From the NCBI RefSeq assembly GCF_001949145.1, contig NW_019091532.1:17628-49522 (forward strand): 31,895 nucleotides of DNA, read 5' to 3'. This stretch comes from Acanthaster planci. Taxonomy: Eukaryota > Echinodermata > Asteroidea > Valvatida > Acanthasteridae. The number at the start of each line of letters is the position of its first letter. Position 1 is the stretch's first letter. Of the stretch, positions 20,007-30,147 are shown in pieces. A program made the translations under genes and the position numbers. The notes under the pieces were generated by a model. It was not told the origin of the DNA. It did no database searches and was given only the letters and a program-made list of their open reading frames with translations.

Positions 20007-21196
20007 GTGCGTCTTGTCTTTGCAGTCACAAGTCTGTGCTTGCTCCATCTGCACGTATCATTTCAGTATTAGTGACTTGTGACACGCCAGAGGTTCAGTT
20101 GTCAGAAGAGTTACAAAGATGAACCAGTCTTCCACTTATTTGCCTCTTGCGTTCTTTATGATGAACACGTGCAAATGTATATCCTTAATGGCATACAGTA
20201 CTGCACTAGTTTTAAAAATTACTGACATCTTGCATTAGCTGCATACAGTATAGACTAATCCGATTAGACATCATAACTGCGGTGTCACCACACTCACAGG
20301 CACATTCTTCAGCTTGACGCGCGCGTGCATTTGGTGAATCACGACACCCTGTTGGTCGAAGAGGCATGTAACGTGCGCGTACCACCTGTCTGAGAGCGTT
20401 GTGCCACGGCAGTAAAAATGGCTTCTAATTCTGGTGGTCGCTACCAGTATTTGTACATGTGTCAATGTACATTTACCCATACTAGTCATATTGACAATAT
20501 TTTACCAGCAGTTTTAATTTGTTTGAACACTAAATGGTGATTCCCTAATCCACCGAGCCCTTCTAGGTTTAAGATACCAGAATGTACAAGTACCAGTGAG
20601 TCGACTTCTAGTAAACGATCTCCTTTGGGATAAATTTTGAATTACGGTATTTCACACGGACATCTAAATACCAGTATGGACAGACACAGAGATGGTCAGT
20701 CAGTTCTCTTGCACTGCAGAAAATTGCCTGGGAAGTACTTTCATCTGTGATAAGAGAAACAAGAAACAGTGGCCACATTCAGTCATTACCCATCTTTTGG
20801 TTGGATAGTTTTTGGCAGCTTGCTAATTTTCCCCAAATATTTAGCAATGCTTTGTAATGACTCACCCCAGTCTGCCCTGCATACATCAATATCTGTTGGG
20901 ATCTTGTTAAATTTGTCACCAAATTTGTCATTTCAAACTGAAGTACATGTATTTATTGCGGAAAATTGGAAAAGAGTAGTTTTTCGAGGATAAAGTCATA
21001 TTGTTCCAAATTTGGAACAGTACAGAATGGTCATTTTTGGAGAGGTCACAGTTGCCTGTGTTGACATAATCATGTCATTTTAACAGGAAGACTGACAGGT
21101 CTGGGAAACTTCTTTTCCTACCCCCTGTACTTACTTTGGCGCACTTCGAATGAACCGCTTCTGCATTTGATGGAAAACATGAGTTGTTAGAATTCA
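20007..21196. other. Intron-like non-coding DNA
   Basis: No further exon recognised. A good acceptor-like TTGTCTTTGCAG ends at 20025, but what follows does not resemble sarcospan in any frame. Contains a CpG-containing GACGCGCGCGTGC near 20317-20329. Confidence 0.5.
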
Positions 21197-21206
21197 CCCC
21201 CCCCCC
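21197..21206. repeat. Poly(C) tract, C10
   Basis: Ten consecutive C preceded by TTCA. A second C10 tract lies 250 bp further on at 21457-21466. Confidence 0.9.
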
Positions 21207-21456
21207 ATAATGACACTTCACTGTCCTTCCAGTAGTCTGGCTCATTTCAAATTCATTAATATCCAGTGTGCCCCATCATCGCCTTGTAGTCACATTCAGA
21301 TCTACATACCCTAGTACCTGCACCTCGTGGTCTGTTCTCTCTCTTCCTGTTCAATGGAAAAGTACTGTTGACGTACGTCCAAGAACTAAAATGGAGTCTC
21401 AAGTCCTGAGTTTGATAGTGACCTCTGTCCAACACCTACCAGTACGTATTCTTGTG

Positions 21457-21466
21457 CCCCCCCCCC
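21457..21466. repeat. Poly(C) tract, C10
   Basis: Ten consecutive C between TTGTG and GCATG. Confidence 0.9.
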
Positions 21467-21978
21467 GCATGTGTTGACTTATCGTTCCGATCTTACTCCT
21501 GACAACTCGCGCAACAACAATATTTAGACTGCAAAATAGAATTGAAGGGAGGGGGGATGGACGAAGAAACAGGTGAGGATGCCGGCACTCGTCCATCAAG
21601 CACTTGTTTACAGAAGCAACAGCGTCTGAGACTATCCGCAGGAAAGTAAAAAGAGAAGGAACGAAGAAGACAGAATGCCAAAAAGGAGGCAGGAAAAAAC
21701 AGTGATAACATCAATGAACGTGTCATTTTGAATTGTGGGGATGATTTTGCACAGACTAAACCATGGTGGAGATGACTTATCCTTAAGAAAGCAATTAGTC
21801 CTTCAGGGTAAACACGTATTAAAGATGGGCTGGTTTAGTCTGAGGAAGTTAATAATTCAACTACAGTGCAAAGCGTGGAGTGAACGTACAGTACACAATA
21901 CATGTACATGAAAGTGGGGGTGTATTTGTGTATTTTGGATATGTTCACAATAACTACCGTTAAAGGACACGCTCTTCT
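21467..21978. other. Intron-like non-coding DNA
   Basis: Nothing recognised. A purine-rich stretch at about 21640-21700 is read as Ser/Phe-rich peptides on the - strand, which is a composition effect. Confidence 0.5.
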
Positions 21979-22236
21979 GGGTCATTCTATTAACCGGGGG
22001 TCCAATTTTCTCGTCCCTGTTACATCTGGCGTAGGAATTTTTAATGTTTAGAACTCATTGTTTCATTTCCAAGACTGACTGAGTACTGCAAATTACCTCC
22101 CCAACAAATAAAAACAGTTTGAAATCGATTTTAGTGATACGTCTCTTGTCAAACATGTCAGATGGTATTACAAGTCAGAGGTCACAGGGACGGAAAAAAA
22201 TTTCACACTTTGGACCCCAGATTTATAGAATGACCC
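21979..22236. mobile_element. Foldback/MITE-like element with GGGTCATTCTAT ends
   Basis: The left end reads GGGTCATTCTATTAACCGGG then GGTCCAA, with CGTCCCTGTTAC at 22013-22024. The right end reads GTCACAGGGACGG, then TTTGGACCCC and ATAGAATGACCC. The first 12 bases are exactly inverted, and the arms of about 45-55 bp match with several differences. The centre of about 150 bp is non-coding. No convincing target-site duplication is visible. It is a non-autonomous element of undetermined superfamily. Confidence 0.8.
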
Positions 22237-22780
22237 ATCTGCTACCTGTAGTTATGTACATATGTACCCTCATTAAATCAAAATATTGACCTGTAAGAAC
22301 AGGTAAACTTAATAGATTATTTTTTTACTTATTGATACAGAGTACATGTATGGATACCACGTAGATGTGTACATAAAAATCTTACACAAATACCAGAGCT
22401 ACATGTATACATGTGTCCCTACAAAATTTGCTCAGAGAAAATACATGTACATGTATACATGTACACACACCGGTTCACTTCCGCATCTTGCTTAAAGTTG
22501 CCATGTCGGTCTAGTCATGGTTACTTGTAGTACTTACTTGTACAAGTGCATCTTTGTCAAGTGTTGGTGCTCTGCTTTATTTCTATTTTTTGACAAGACC
22601 TCAGCAGGCTTGATGTACTCTACTGACATATTGACCGATTTACCGTGTGCGAGTATTCCGCGAATACAAATGTGCTTATGTGTATGTAATTAATATAGTT
22701 TGAACTCCAGTGCCTTTTTTTAAACATGAATATACATGATCTAGTACATACCAGTAAATGTCCACTTCGTCATCTATTGT
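22237..22780. other. Intron-like non-coding DNA with ACATGTA motifs
   Basis: No exon recognised. ATACATGTACATGTATACAT followed by GTACACACAC lies at 22441-22470. Confidence 0.5.
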
Positions 22781-22880
22781 AGTACTGTACATGTACAGTA
22801 CATACATGTACCTGTACAGGTGTACATGTACATGTATGTTCATATACATGTACATGCCGATATGGTACATGTACATGCAC
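22781..22880. repeat. Densest ACATGTAC palindrome cluster
   Basis: About 100 bp consists almost entirely of ACTGTACATGTACAGTACAT, ACATGTACCTGTACAGGTGT and TACATGTACATGTATG-type units, with CATATACATGTACATG following. Both strands translate to Met-Tyr-Cys-Thr-rich peptides with no coding meaning. Overlapping palindromes allow many alternative cruciforms. Confidence 0.85.
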
Positions 22881-24362
22881 ATCTGGCAGTTTTCACATTA
22901 TTTGTTTTTGCTCATATATATTGATTTAGACTTTTGCATATAGTTCGTGTTCCTTTAGGGACATGTACACATACATGTACATGTAGTGTGGTGCTGGGTA
23001 CATGTACGTGTGTTGAAATTTCAGCCCAAAGTGTTAGCCATGCTGGGGAAGCACGTAAGTAATGCGTGCACACTTGTCATTTGTAATACGCCGGCGCGCA
23101 TGGTTAGTGCTGTCCTGTAAGCTCTATCAATTAATTTTGCGAATGCTTTCTGATGCCGAATGCATAATCGCGGTCTGGTTTAAAACTCCCTTCAAATGGT
23201 TGGTGAATGACCTCTAGGTAAGAAATCCTTCACAGGTCTCTGACTCTCCTCGGTCAAGCAGTTCCAAATTAAAATGAGTGCAAGGAACACACATGATATT
23301 CTACATCAAGAAATGCATTTAACATATGGGTACATTTATACCAGTGGACTTAGTACAGCCTCCATTAATGGTGTTTCACAGAAATTGTTCAAGGTACGCA
23401 CAGTAAATGTACATATACATGTGCATGTACAGTATGTGGGCTGTACATTTGGGATAAAAATTTTTGAACGTCCCTGTGACCGGGCATACATAGGATATCA
23501 CACACACAGGTCTACTAAAATGTACACGACAAGACAGAGGTTAATGTACCGGTACAGTTAAAAAAGATATTCCTCAATAAGACATGTTTTTTGATGTTTT
23601 CTGCCGTAACAATCCATTGCCAAGTCCCCATCCAGATACCGTACTACCAAATAAAAATGAACCATCTGTTAACAGATTTTATCACACAATTGGCATTTCA
23701 GTTATACGTGTATGTCTGACCTTTGTGGATATCAGAAAGAACGTATTGACTTAACGTTTGCATATGTAGTGTACGATACGTGTATTTAGTTTCTTAAATT
23801 TCAACTGATGCAATTATACGTTACACACTGTTGTTACAGATGTACATTTTCACGCGTATTAAGGTCAGCATGCTTTAATCAATGTGCCTATACATGTACA
23901 TGTATTTTTAATGGTTTTAAAATGCATTTACTGTGTATGTGTATTTTAGTTTTGTATCTATGCAGATGATTACATTTTTAGGATTTTTTTTTTTAATAGC
24001 TTACCGGTAGATATCAAGAACATCTGGTTTTGGTGCATTTTTTTGAAGTATCGGTAGGGATGAGCGTATTTTCATGCAGTTACGATGGTCATCATGAGTT
24101 AGTGATTAAGAGTCCCTCGTGTCCATTTAGTGTTGTAAAACCAGATTAACCTTTTTGAAACAGAAAGCCCTGGATCTGCTTGTCCTCTAGATTCGGATCT
24201 GTTTGGGGAGGGGGGGAGAGTGGATCTACATGTGGGAACTCCCACAGGAAAGCCATGCATAGTCATGACCTGGAGGAGAGGAGAAAGTTGTGGGACAGCA
24301 GACAGAATTATCATGCTATTGCGGTTCATTTCTGTCAAATCAGTTTTTTGCTGATGGATTTC
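22881..24362. other. Intron-like non-coding DNA
   Basis: ACATGTACATGTAG lies at 22973-22986 and ACATGTACATGTAT at 23892-23905. A small CpG cluster, ACGCCGGCGCGCATGG, lies at about 23087-23102. A G-rich run (GGGGAGGGGGGGAGAG) lies near 24204-24219. No exon recognised. Confidence 0.5.
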
Positions 24363-24390
24363 GGGGGGGCTGGAGGGACTGGCGGCAGGG
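24363..24390 (+). other. G-rich tract, possible G-quadruplex
   Basis: GGGGGGG followed by CTGGAGGGACTGGCGGCAGGG: several G runs with short spacers. Only two runs besides the first reach three G, so a stable quadruplex is possible but not assured. Confidence 0.45.
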
Positions 24391-25750
24391 ATGAACGAAA
24401 GGAAAGAATGTCTGGAGACTTTAATAGACATCTGCAGAAGTCGGTTCGTAGTCGGTCGTGTATTGACTGTTTTCCCGGCTCCGACGTCGGAAGCTAAACC
24501 TTTCTGGAGCTGTGGTTACCTGCTGGCACTAGTGCTGATACATGCACCGTAGGTGTGCTTGCAGAATTCAAGCTTGAAGTGTGACAATCACACATCACTG
24601 TGGAACTTAAAATAATTCCACAGTTACATATGTGCATTTACCAGCTTGAGTTGAGGTACACTTTGGGTGATGTCCTCCTGTGTGGTTTTACCATAAGGTT
24701 TTAATAAGGCAATAAATATGACCTTGGCCAGTCTTAAACACGTACAATATTTAAGACCGGCTCAGGAGAATGGATGCGACTTATTATCAACATTCAGTCT
24801 CTTGAGCCAAGCACGTGTATGCACCTGTACCGTATATACAGTGCAGGTATGAGTACATTTATTCCCATTCATTTGTACCTTTTTAGTCAGAGAGTCAAAA
24901 GAAGTCAATATATGATGGATTTCCATTGATTTTGTTCTAGAATTTTAATTTCTTTTCCTCGAACACAACCCTGTTCCTTTTATGGAATATTCCTTGTGCA
25001 AGCCACATGCACACAGACTCTTGACCAATCAGAATTGATTAAACTGTCTTGTATCCAGGTGCCAGGGCATGATTTATGCAGTGGATATTATTGCTTCTCA
25101 GCGGACATTATCAAACGTTAATACACAGTCAAGTTTGCACGTTGTTGAATAGAGAGACTGTCTGAGGTGTTTGTGATTGTACATTTAATTACATACATGT
25201 AACCAGACGTTACAAATGTGTCCGGCATAAACATCCGCCCCGAGAAGGATGCAGGAGAGAATGCAACTTTCCCAACAACGGTGGCACCCTTTGGTGGGAA
25301 CTGCACTTCACTGGTTCACGAATGCGTACATACATACATGGACTGGTACTGTGCGCTTATTTAATGCACATTATCGGCAAATGTGTGTGTAAACTTTTCC
25401 TGATTCGTTTTCTTGTGCCTCTGTTTATAAACCACAATGCGGCGGAAAGCAGGCCTGTGGACACAATATCAGTGGAATACTAGCAGTCCCCACCAACATG
25501 CCTCTTTCCAACTGATGAGGGGGTGCTCTTGTTCAAGACAGATTGTTTCCTCATCCGCGGGGGAGAAATTTGCATTTTTGATTTGATTGTAATGTTTTTC
25601 CTCTTTGGTTTTTTGACAACCATGACCTGTTTGCCCAGTGGCACAAGCTCTTGGAAAGAATTCAGTTCTGCTGTCCATGTTGTTTGTTGCTTCGGTATCA
25701 TGCCATGTGTGTTACTTGTCATACTCGTCATTCCTTGCCAGTCACAGCTG
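24391..25750. other. Intron-like non-coding DNA with two small palindromes
   Basis: Contains a 12-bp perfect CpG palindrome, TCCGACGTCGGA (24480-24491), and a perfect 9-bp hairpin, ACTGTGGAA, 10-base loop, TTCCACAGT (24597-24624). No exon recognised. Confidence 0.5.
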
Positions 25751-26048
25751 AGTGCAATTTCACTGAGCTGTCTAACAGTTAGTAGAAGAGTTGTGCTTAT
25801 TACGTGTACATGCTTAGCCAAAAATTTTAGCAGAATAGTAAGCACTATTACATTATTGCTTGACGTTGTTGTGCTTACAGTTGTGTGGCATAGAGATTTC
25901 TGTTGTTTTGCTACTATTTTAAGCAAAAAAATTTCCTCCAAGGTAAGCATGCCTTTTGCAGTGCTTACTGCTTATGGTCTCCATAAAATACACAGAACAC
26001 CTGTTAGCATAAAATCATGTGCTTAGCAGCACCATGAATTTGGGCCCT
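25751..26048. mobile_element. Candidate degraded MITE related to the GGGCCCAATTTCAT group
   Basis: The right end, read as reverse complement, starts GGGCCCAAATTCATGGTGCT then GCTAAGCAC. The left end GTGCAATTTCACTGAGCTGT, then CTAACAG, matches it loosely. GCTTA/TAAGC words recur inside (GTGCTTAT, AGTAAGCAC, GTAAGCATG, GTGCTTACTGCTTATG), as in the clearer element at 18869-19111. The open frame 25523-26026 that crosses it is hydrophobic by composition and is not a gene. Confidence 0.45.
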
Positions 26049-26399
26049 GGTGGGAAGATATCATTATAGTGGTACCGGTAAGTTTAAATACCAACTCCAA
26101 TGATGTTAACTTTCTAATACTGAATCCTATTGAGAAGAGCCAGTCTAATAAAAGTGGCGCATATCAATATCTCCCTTTCAATACATGTTTTTGTGTTCAT
26201 AAAACACAGTTTTCGTACCCATTTTTCCTGCAAGTCCAGTCCAGTATTGTAAAAATTGACATGTCATGACGACTCATTAGCATCTAATGAATATTGATTT
26301 CTGTGATGTATTACCATGGAGAGGAAATACAGTGCATGAGCTATGTAGGGAAGCATAGCACGTGTAGCCGTAGGAGACAGCATAAACTTGAAGAATGCT

Positions 26400-26486
26400 C
26401 TCATTCTTCAGAAACTCCAAGAATTTCAATCCCGGTTCTTTGTCAGAATTTCTGGTACATCCACCAATGACACACGATTTTGGCAT
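26400..26486 (-). pseudogene. THAP-domain-like N-terminal fragment
   Basis: On the - strand, 29 codons from an ATG at 26486 read MPKSCVIGGCTRNSD followed by KEPGLKFLEFLKNE. THAP zinc fingers begin with a Met a few residues before C-x4-C and have a conserved F-H-x-F-P about 12 residues later. Here C5 and C10 are in the expected places, but the FHxFP position reads FLEFL, so His and Pro are missing. The later conserved Trp, the second Cys/His pair and the AVPTIF-type box are absent from the rest of the frame, which stops at 26277. No strong donor follows. It is best read as a relic of a THAP gene or THAP-bearing transposon. A diverged first exon, or chance, is possible. Confidence 0.45.
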
Positions 26487-27653
26487 TATTGTAAATCATG
26501 AAGAAAGGAGCACAGACTCTCAAGCTCCATGTTCATGTACATGTACATCTGTAGGGGAACCATTCGTGCCATGGATACCAGTTTCAATGTTTTCTCCGGT
26601 ATTACATCATACAAATTTCGTTTCTCAACACCCTTGCCAGTGGTGAGACTGCAGACATTTTTCATAAAACTCGAAGATGCTGTTCAAAAGTTTTGGCAAA
26701 ATAACAAAAAATACAGACGCAATACAGACATGAGTTGGTAATAAAAAAAATAGATATGATTTATTGCAAACGAAACACAATAATACATGTAGTTTATTTT
26801 GAAACCTTTTAAAACTGTGAGAGTTGGTCGTACAAGCATTTACTGGTTATTGAACTACATGTATGTATGTAGATCTGATTCGCCAGACCAAATGGTAGTT
26901 ATACATGTGCAAACTGACCACTTTTCATGCAGCTCTGTCGACTGAGTCAGGAACATGCAAAGGACAAAGGCGGTTAACCTCCCTGCGAAGAAAGTCAGGC
27001 ACCGAGACTAACAATCCATCAACAACTCTGAATCACATTTTCATGTTGTGATAATGGCATTGCTGATGATACCTGCCTTATCAGCGTGCAAACTGTCTGC
27101 TAGAGCCAGTTGCTGGCAGTCCAGCAATATTAACTCTAACAAAGCTGATTATAAACATGATACATGTGCTTCACCTGTTACTCTTGATAGATATATCAAC
27201 GTGGATACCAGTAAATTTTACCTTGTGGCATACTGTAATTCATATTGTGAGTGCATCTTCATATGCATTGACCTAGTTTACAGACTGTCGGGAGTAATTA
27301 TATCCCCCAGCCACCACCAGCTTTATTCTCAAAATTCTTCTGCACCGGTATTATTGACACAAAGTGCAATTAAAACCTGCTGTTACTGGTGTGTATGCCC
27401 AGTGACCACTCATCCTCCGGCAGATCGACGCGATGCCAGAGCCCATATCCACTCAGATAGCAGTAGAGACCGAGGCAGCGCAATTAATTGCTGTATATTG
27501 CAGTCGTTAACTCCTAACAATGCGCCGCCAGGGCAGCGGCTGCATGTTCACCTGATACTGTGATGGCATTGCGTTTTTGTTTGTCAATGCGATGAGCCGA
27601 CTTTGCAGAAGTTATTTGCCTCTTTTTTTTTTGGTTTTTTGTGTGCATTATTG
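26487..27653. other. Intron-like non-coding DNA
   Basis: ATGTACATGTACATCTGTA lies at 26534-26552. The open frame at 27048-27563 (171 codons) is Cys/Ser-rich, matches no family I know, and has no codon or splice evidence. A 12-bp palindrome, GCAATTAATTGC, lies near 27480-27491. Confidence 0.5.
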
Positions 27654-27670
27654 TTTTTTTTGGGGGGGGG
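27654..27670 (+). repeat. Oligo(T)-oligo(G) junction tract, T8G9
   Basis: Eight T followed by nine G, then CGGGAG. Third tract with this order and strand. Confidence 0.9.
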
Positions 27671-28226
27671 CGGGAGATGGGGATGGAGATCACACATGTA
27701 CCGTACCTACCTTACATGCCTGGTATAAACCCTGCAGTCCACATGATACAAGTTGTGTGAACCTTGTTTGAACTAAGCCAAGTCCACGCAAGGTTACCCC
27801 CTTTCAGGAAGGCAGCTAAACAGACGTTGTAGCAAAGGGACAAGGAGCAGTCAAGACACCCTCGTCAAAACTAAGGCTTGAAAGAGTGTTCACAGTACAA
27901 CAAAAACGATTAGTTCAACTGAGTTTTCCAAAACGACACCAAAACAGAGGAAAGCATCCACACTACCAGTTCATTAGGTAGTCACGTAAAACACAGCGTG
28001 CCTATGTATTAAGGAACTTGTGTTGTTCTCTTTTGTTTGGACTGAAGCTTTTTTTTGCCACAGCTATTTGTTTGGACACGTTTTCTAAATGAGGACATCC
28101 TTGGTCGGATCACCTGTCCTCATTTTAAAAGAATGTTTGATATGCATGTCCTTGATTAACGCACTTGTATACGTGTTTATTTATGTGCGTGTTTACTGTA
28201 GAAGATGGAATACAAAAGGAACAAAG
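27671..28226. other. Intron-like non-coding DNA
   Basis: Nothing recognised beyond short opposing open frames. Confidence 0.5.
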
Positions 28227-28240
28227 TTTTTTTGGGGGGG
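28227..28240 (+). repeat. Oligo(T)-oligo(G) junction tract, T7G7
   Basis: Seven T followed by seven G. Fourth tract in the series, 64 bp upstream of the foldback element at 28304. Confidence 0.85.
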
Positions 28241-28303
28241 CTGTCCTCAGGCGATATTTTATGTAAGTGCCATGTCTGCTGGAGAGTGTTTTTTACACAA
28301 CCT

Positions 28304-28488
28304 TGAACTGATAATTTTATGACTAAAATAAAAAAAATGACCGCTAGGAACAATAAGAAACACAGTCCCTTCTCTTCAGTGGAATTATAAAAGCAGCACT
28401 CCCCACTCAGATTTTAGACCGCAGTGAGTGATTTCTTATTTGTTCAGTGGGTCGTTTTTTTTATTTTAGTCATAAAATTGTCAGTTCA
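28304..28488. mobile_element. Short foldback element with arms of about 55 bp
   Basis: TGAACTGATAATTTTATGAC, then TAAAATAAAAAAAATGACC and AACAATAAGAAA at the left, matches the reverse complement of the right end (TTTCTTATTTGTTC, GGTCG, TTTTATTTTAGTCATAAAAT, TGTCAGTTCA). The arms span about 28304-28360 and 28430-28488 and differ at few positions. The centre of about 70 bp is more GC-rich and carries a TATAAAA word. RNA from this region would fold into a long near-perfect hairpin. It is probably a young non-autonomous element; no clear target-site duplication is visible. Confidence 0.8.
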
Positions 28489-29169
28489 TGGTCATGTAAA
28501 AACAATTTATTAAAAACCCTTGAGACCATAAAAAAAAAATCGAGGTTGTTTTTTTCTTTTCCTCGGATCAGCGCGACAAACAATCGCAGTCCCCTCACAG
28601 CATAACATCACCTGCATTTTTCTCCTGCGTTCTGGTGACAGGAAGGATGGCACTCGGCCAGACACACTGCACCACACCAGACTTCGGGGAGAGGGGGTGT
28701 GAAAACAATTTAACAGAGAATGAGCAGGTCAGCGCGACATTGGCTGGCCGCTAATCGGAGGTGTAAAGTGGGTCAGCTCTCCCCAGTTCCCCTGCCCTAC
28801 TTTCCCAGTCGAATCCTCATTGTTTGACCACAACTAGGAGCATTCGTGGGAAACTACACACCCGCTAAAGATCTAATTGGGACAGTACCGTAATTCAAGG
28901 AGGTGGAACTGTAGTCTGTGGAGGCCTGAGTTGGATGGGGAAAAAAAGGAATAAAGAAAAGTTGGCAGTACTGCGTAACTGAAAAAGCTGTTACACTGTA
29001 CCTCTCAACTCCCAGTGCACTTTTTGGTACAGGAAGCATCCCACATTCGCGAACATCTCTCCATTTAACATCATCACAGAAGGAACCAGGGGCACTTTTT
29101 AGCTGCTTTGGTGTACTGCCGAAGTAGCTATTGCTTTCGTTAAAGTTTTTTTTTTTCTTTTTTTCCTTT
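28489..29169. other. Intron-like non-coding DNA
   Basis: No exon recognised. A T/C-rich run at 29145-29174 ends in TTTTCAG and would be a good acceptor, but the following sequence soon reaches a stop in the only promising frame and does not resemble sarcospan. Confidence 0.5.
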
Positions 29170-29660
29170 TTCAGACCATTCTTTGTGACAGGGGACTTTG
29201 ATAGTTTTATTTATCTGATTGATTTCAAACTTGATAGACCTTCAGATATTCATGTCAGGTACATGTAGGTTCTAGACGAAATTCATCATGATGACGTCAC
29301 TTGATTTATTTTTGAATTTTGAATATTTGATTTTCTCCCATTGGTTTTATACATCTTTCATCTAAATTATCGTCGTACTTGAATTTGGTATTTTCTTTTT
29401 AAATCTGATTGACTTCTTACATAGCAAACTTTCTGACAATTACTTAAGGATAGTCCAACAACATTCATGTAGTTGTCATAATGATGTCATCACGAGTTTT
29501 ATTTTTAAATTTTTAGTATTTCATTTGTCCCAGATGTTTAGGTTTTTTACATGTTTTTCAACAGGAAGACTGTTTTGCACTGATATCGATCTGACTGAGT
29601 TGGTGTTAGGGGCACACACTAAGGCCACAAGCTAGAAAACGTTCCTATACAAGTTTTCAT
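29170..29660 (+). repeat. Two old tandem units of about 190 bp
   Basis: TGACGTC at 29292 and TGATGTC at 29482 mark equivalent points in two diverged copies. Each is preceded by a CATTCATG/ATTCATCATGA-type word and followed by a T-rich block (GATTTATTTTTGAATTTT against GTTTTATTTTTAAATTTTT), then ATTTGATTTTCTCCCA against ATTTCATTTGTCCCAGA. The next TGATGTC, at 29663, opens the younger 147-bp array. The first copy contains a full CRE-like palindrome TGACGTCA at 29292-29299. Confidence 0.55.
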
Positions 29661-30147
29661 TATGATGTCATCCGCTGCCAAGTCAGGTGACATTAAAGGG
29701 CACTCTTCAAAGTACTATATCTTGTGAAGTACATTTCCGATTTGGTTGAAACTTTGTGTATAGCTCGAAGGGGAAGGGTTTAAGGACCAGATTGACCTCA
29801 TGTGATTGTGACGTCCTCGGGTGACTAGTCATGTGATATTAAAGGAGCACTCTTTAAAGCATTATATCTGCTGAAGTACATGTCCCATTGGGTTGAAACT
29901 TTGTGTATAACTCGAAGAAGAAGGGTTTTAGACCCAAATTGACCTTATGTGATTATGATGCCATCAAGAGACAAGTCACGTGATATTAAAGGGGCACTCT
30001 TTTAAAGCGCTATATCTCGTGAAGTACATGTCCGATTGGGCTGAAACTTTCTGTGTAGCTTTAAAATGAAGGGGTTACACCCAAATTGACCTGATGTGAT
30101 GATGACATCATTAGTGACAATTAAGTCATGATAAGTCATGTGACATG
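29661..30147 (+). repeat. 147-bp tandem repeat, three units plus a partial leading unit
   Basis: CACTCTT starts units at 29701, 29848 and 29995, exactly 147 bp apart each time. The equivalent TGA(C/T)G(T/C)C word falls at 29663, 29809, 29956 and 30103. Each unit contains TTAAAG, CTATATCT, TGAAGTACAT, TTGAAACTTTGTGTA (TTGAAAC altered to CTGAAAC in the third), an AAGGGTT-like word, ATTGACCT and ATGTGAT. Units differ at roughly a fifth of positions, so the array is not very recent. Positions 29661-29700 are the tail of a further unit. No unit encodes protein. Confidence 0.9.

Noticed and set aside
22676-22943. Met-Tyr-Cys-rich open frames on both strands
   Set aside because: They are translations of the palindromic ACATGTAC cluster, so both strands give similar peptides.
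24304-24420. The reading GGRDERKERM considered as the conserved DER motif of sarcospan
   Set aside because: The preceding residues are Gly-rich and not a membrane helix, the following ones do not fit the family, and the segment is a G-rich tract.
25523-26026. A 167-codon hydrophobic open frame, considered as later sarcospan helices
   Set aside because: It runs through the candidate MITE and T-rich sequence, contains no sarcospan motif, and an opposing 156-codon frame overlaps it. The hydrophobicity follows from composition.
27048-27563. A 171-codon open frame on the + strand
   Set aside because: No recognised domain, no splice signals that would make it an exon of the local gene, and a Cys/Ser-rich composition typical of chance frames.
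29145-29210. A T/C-rich tract ending TTTTCAG considered as the acceptor of another exon
   Set aside because: The following sequence meets a stop quickly in the plausible frame and merges into the old tandem repeat.
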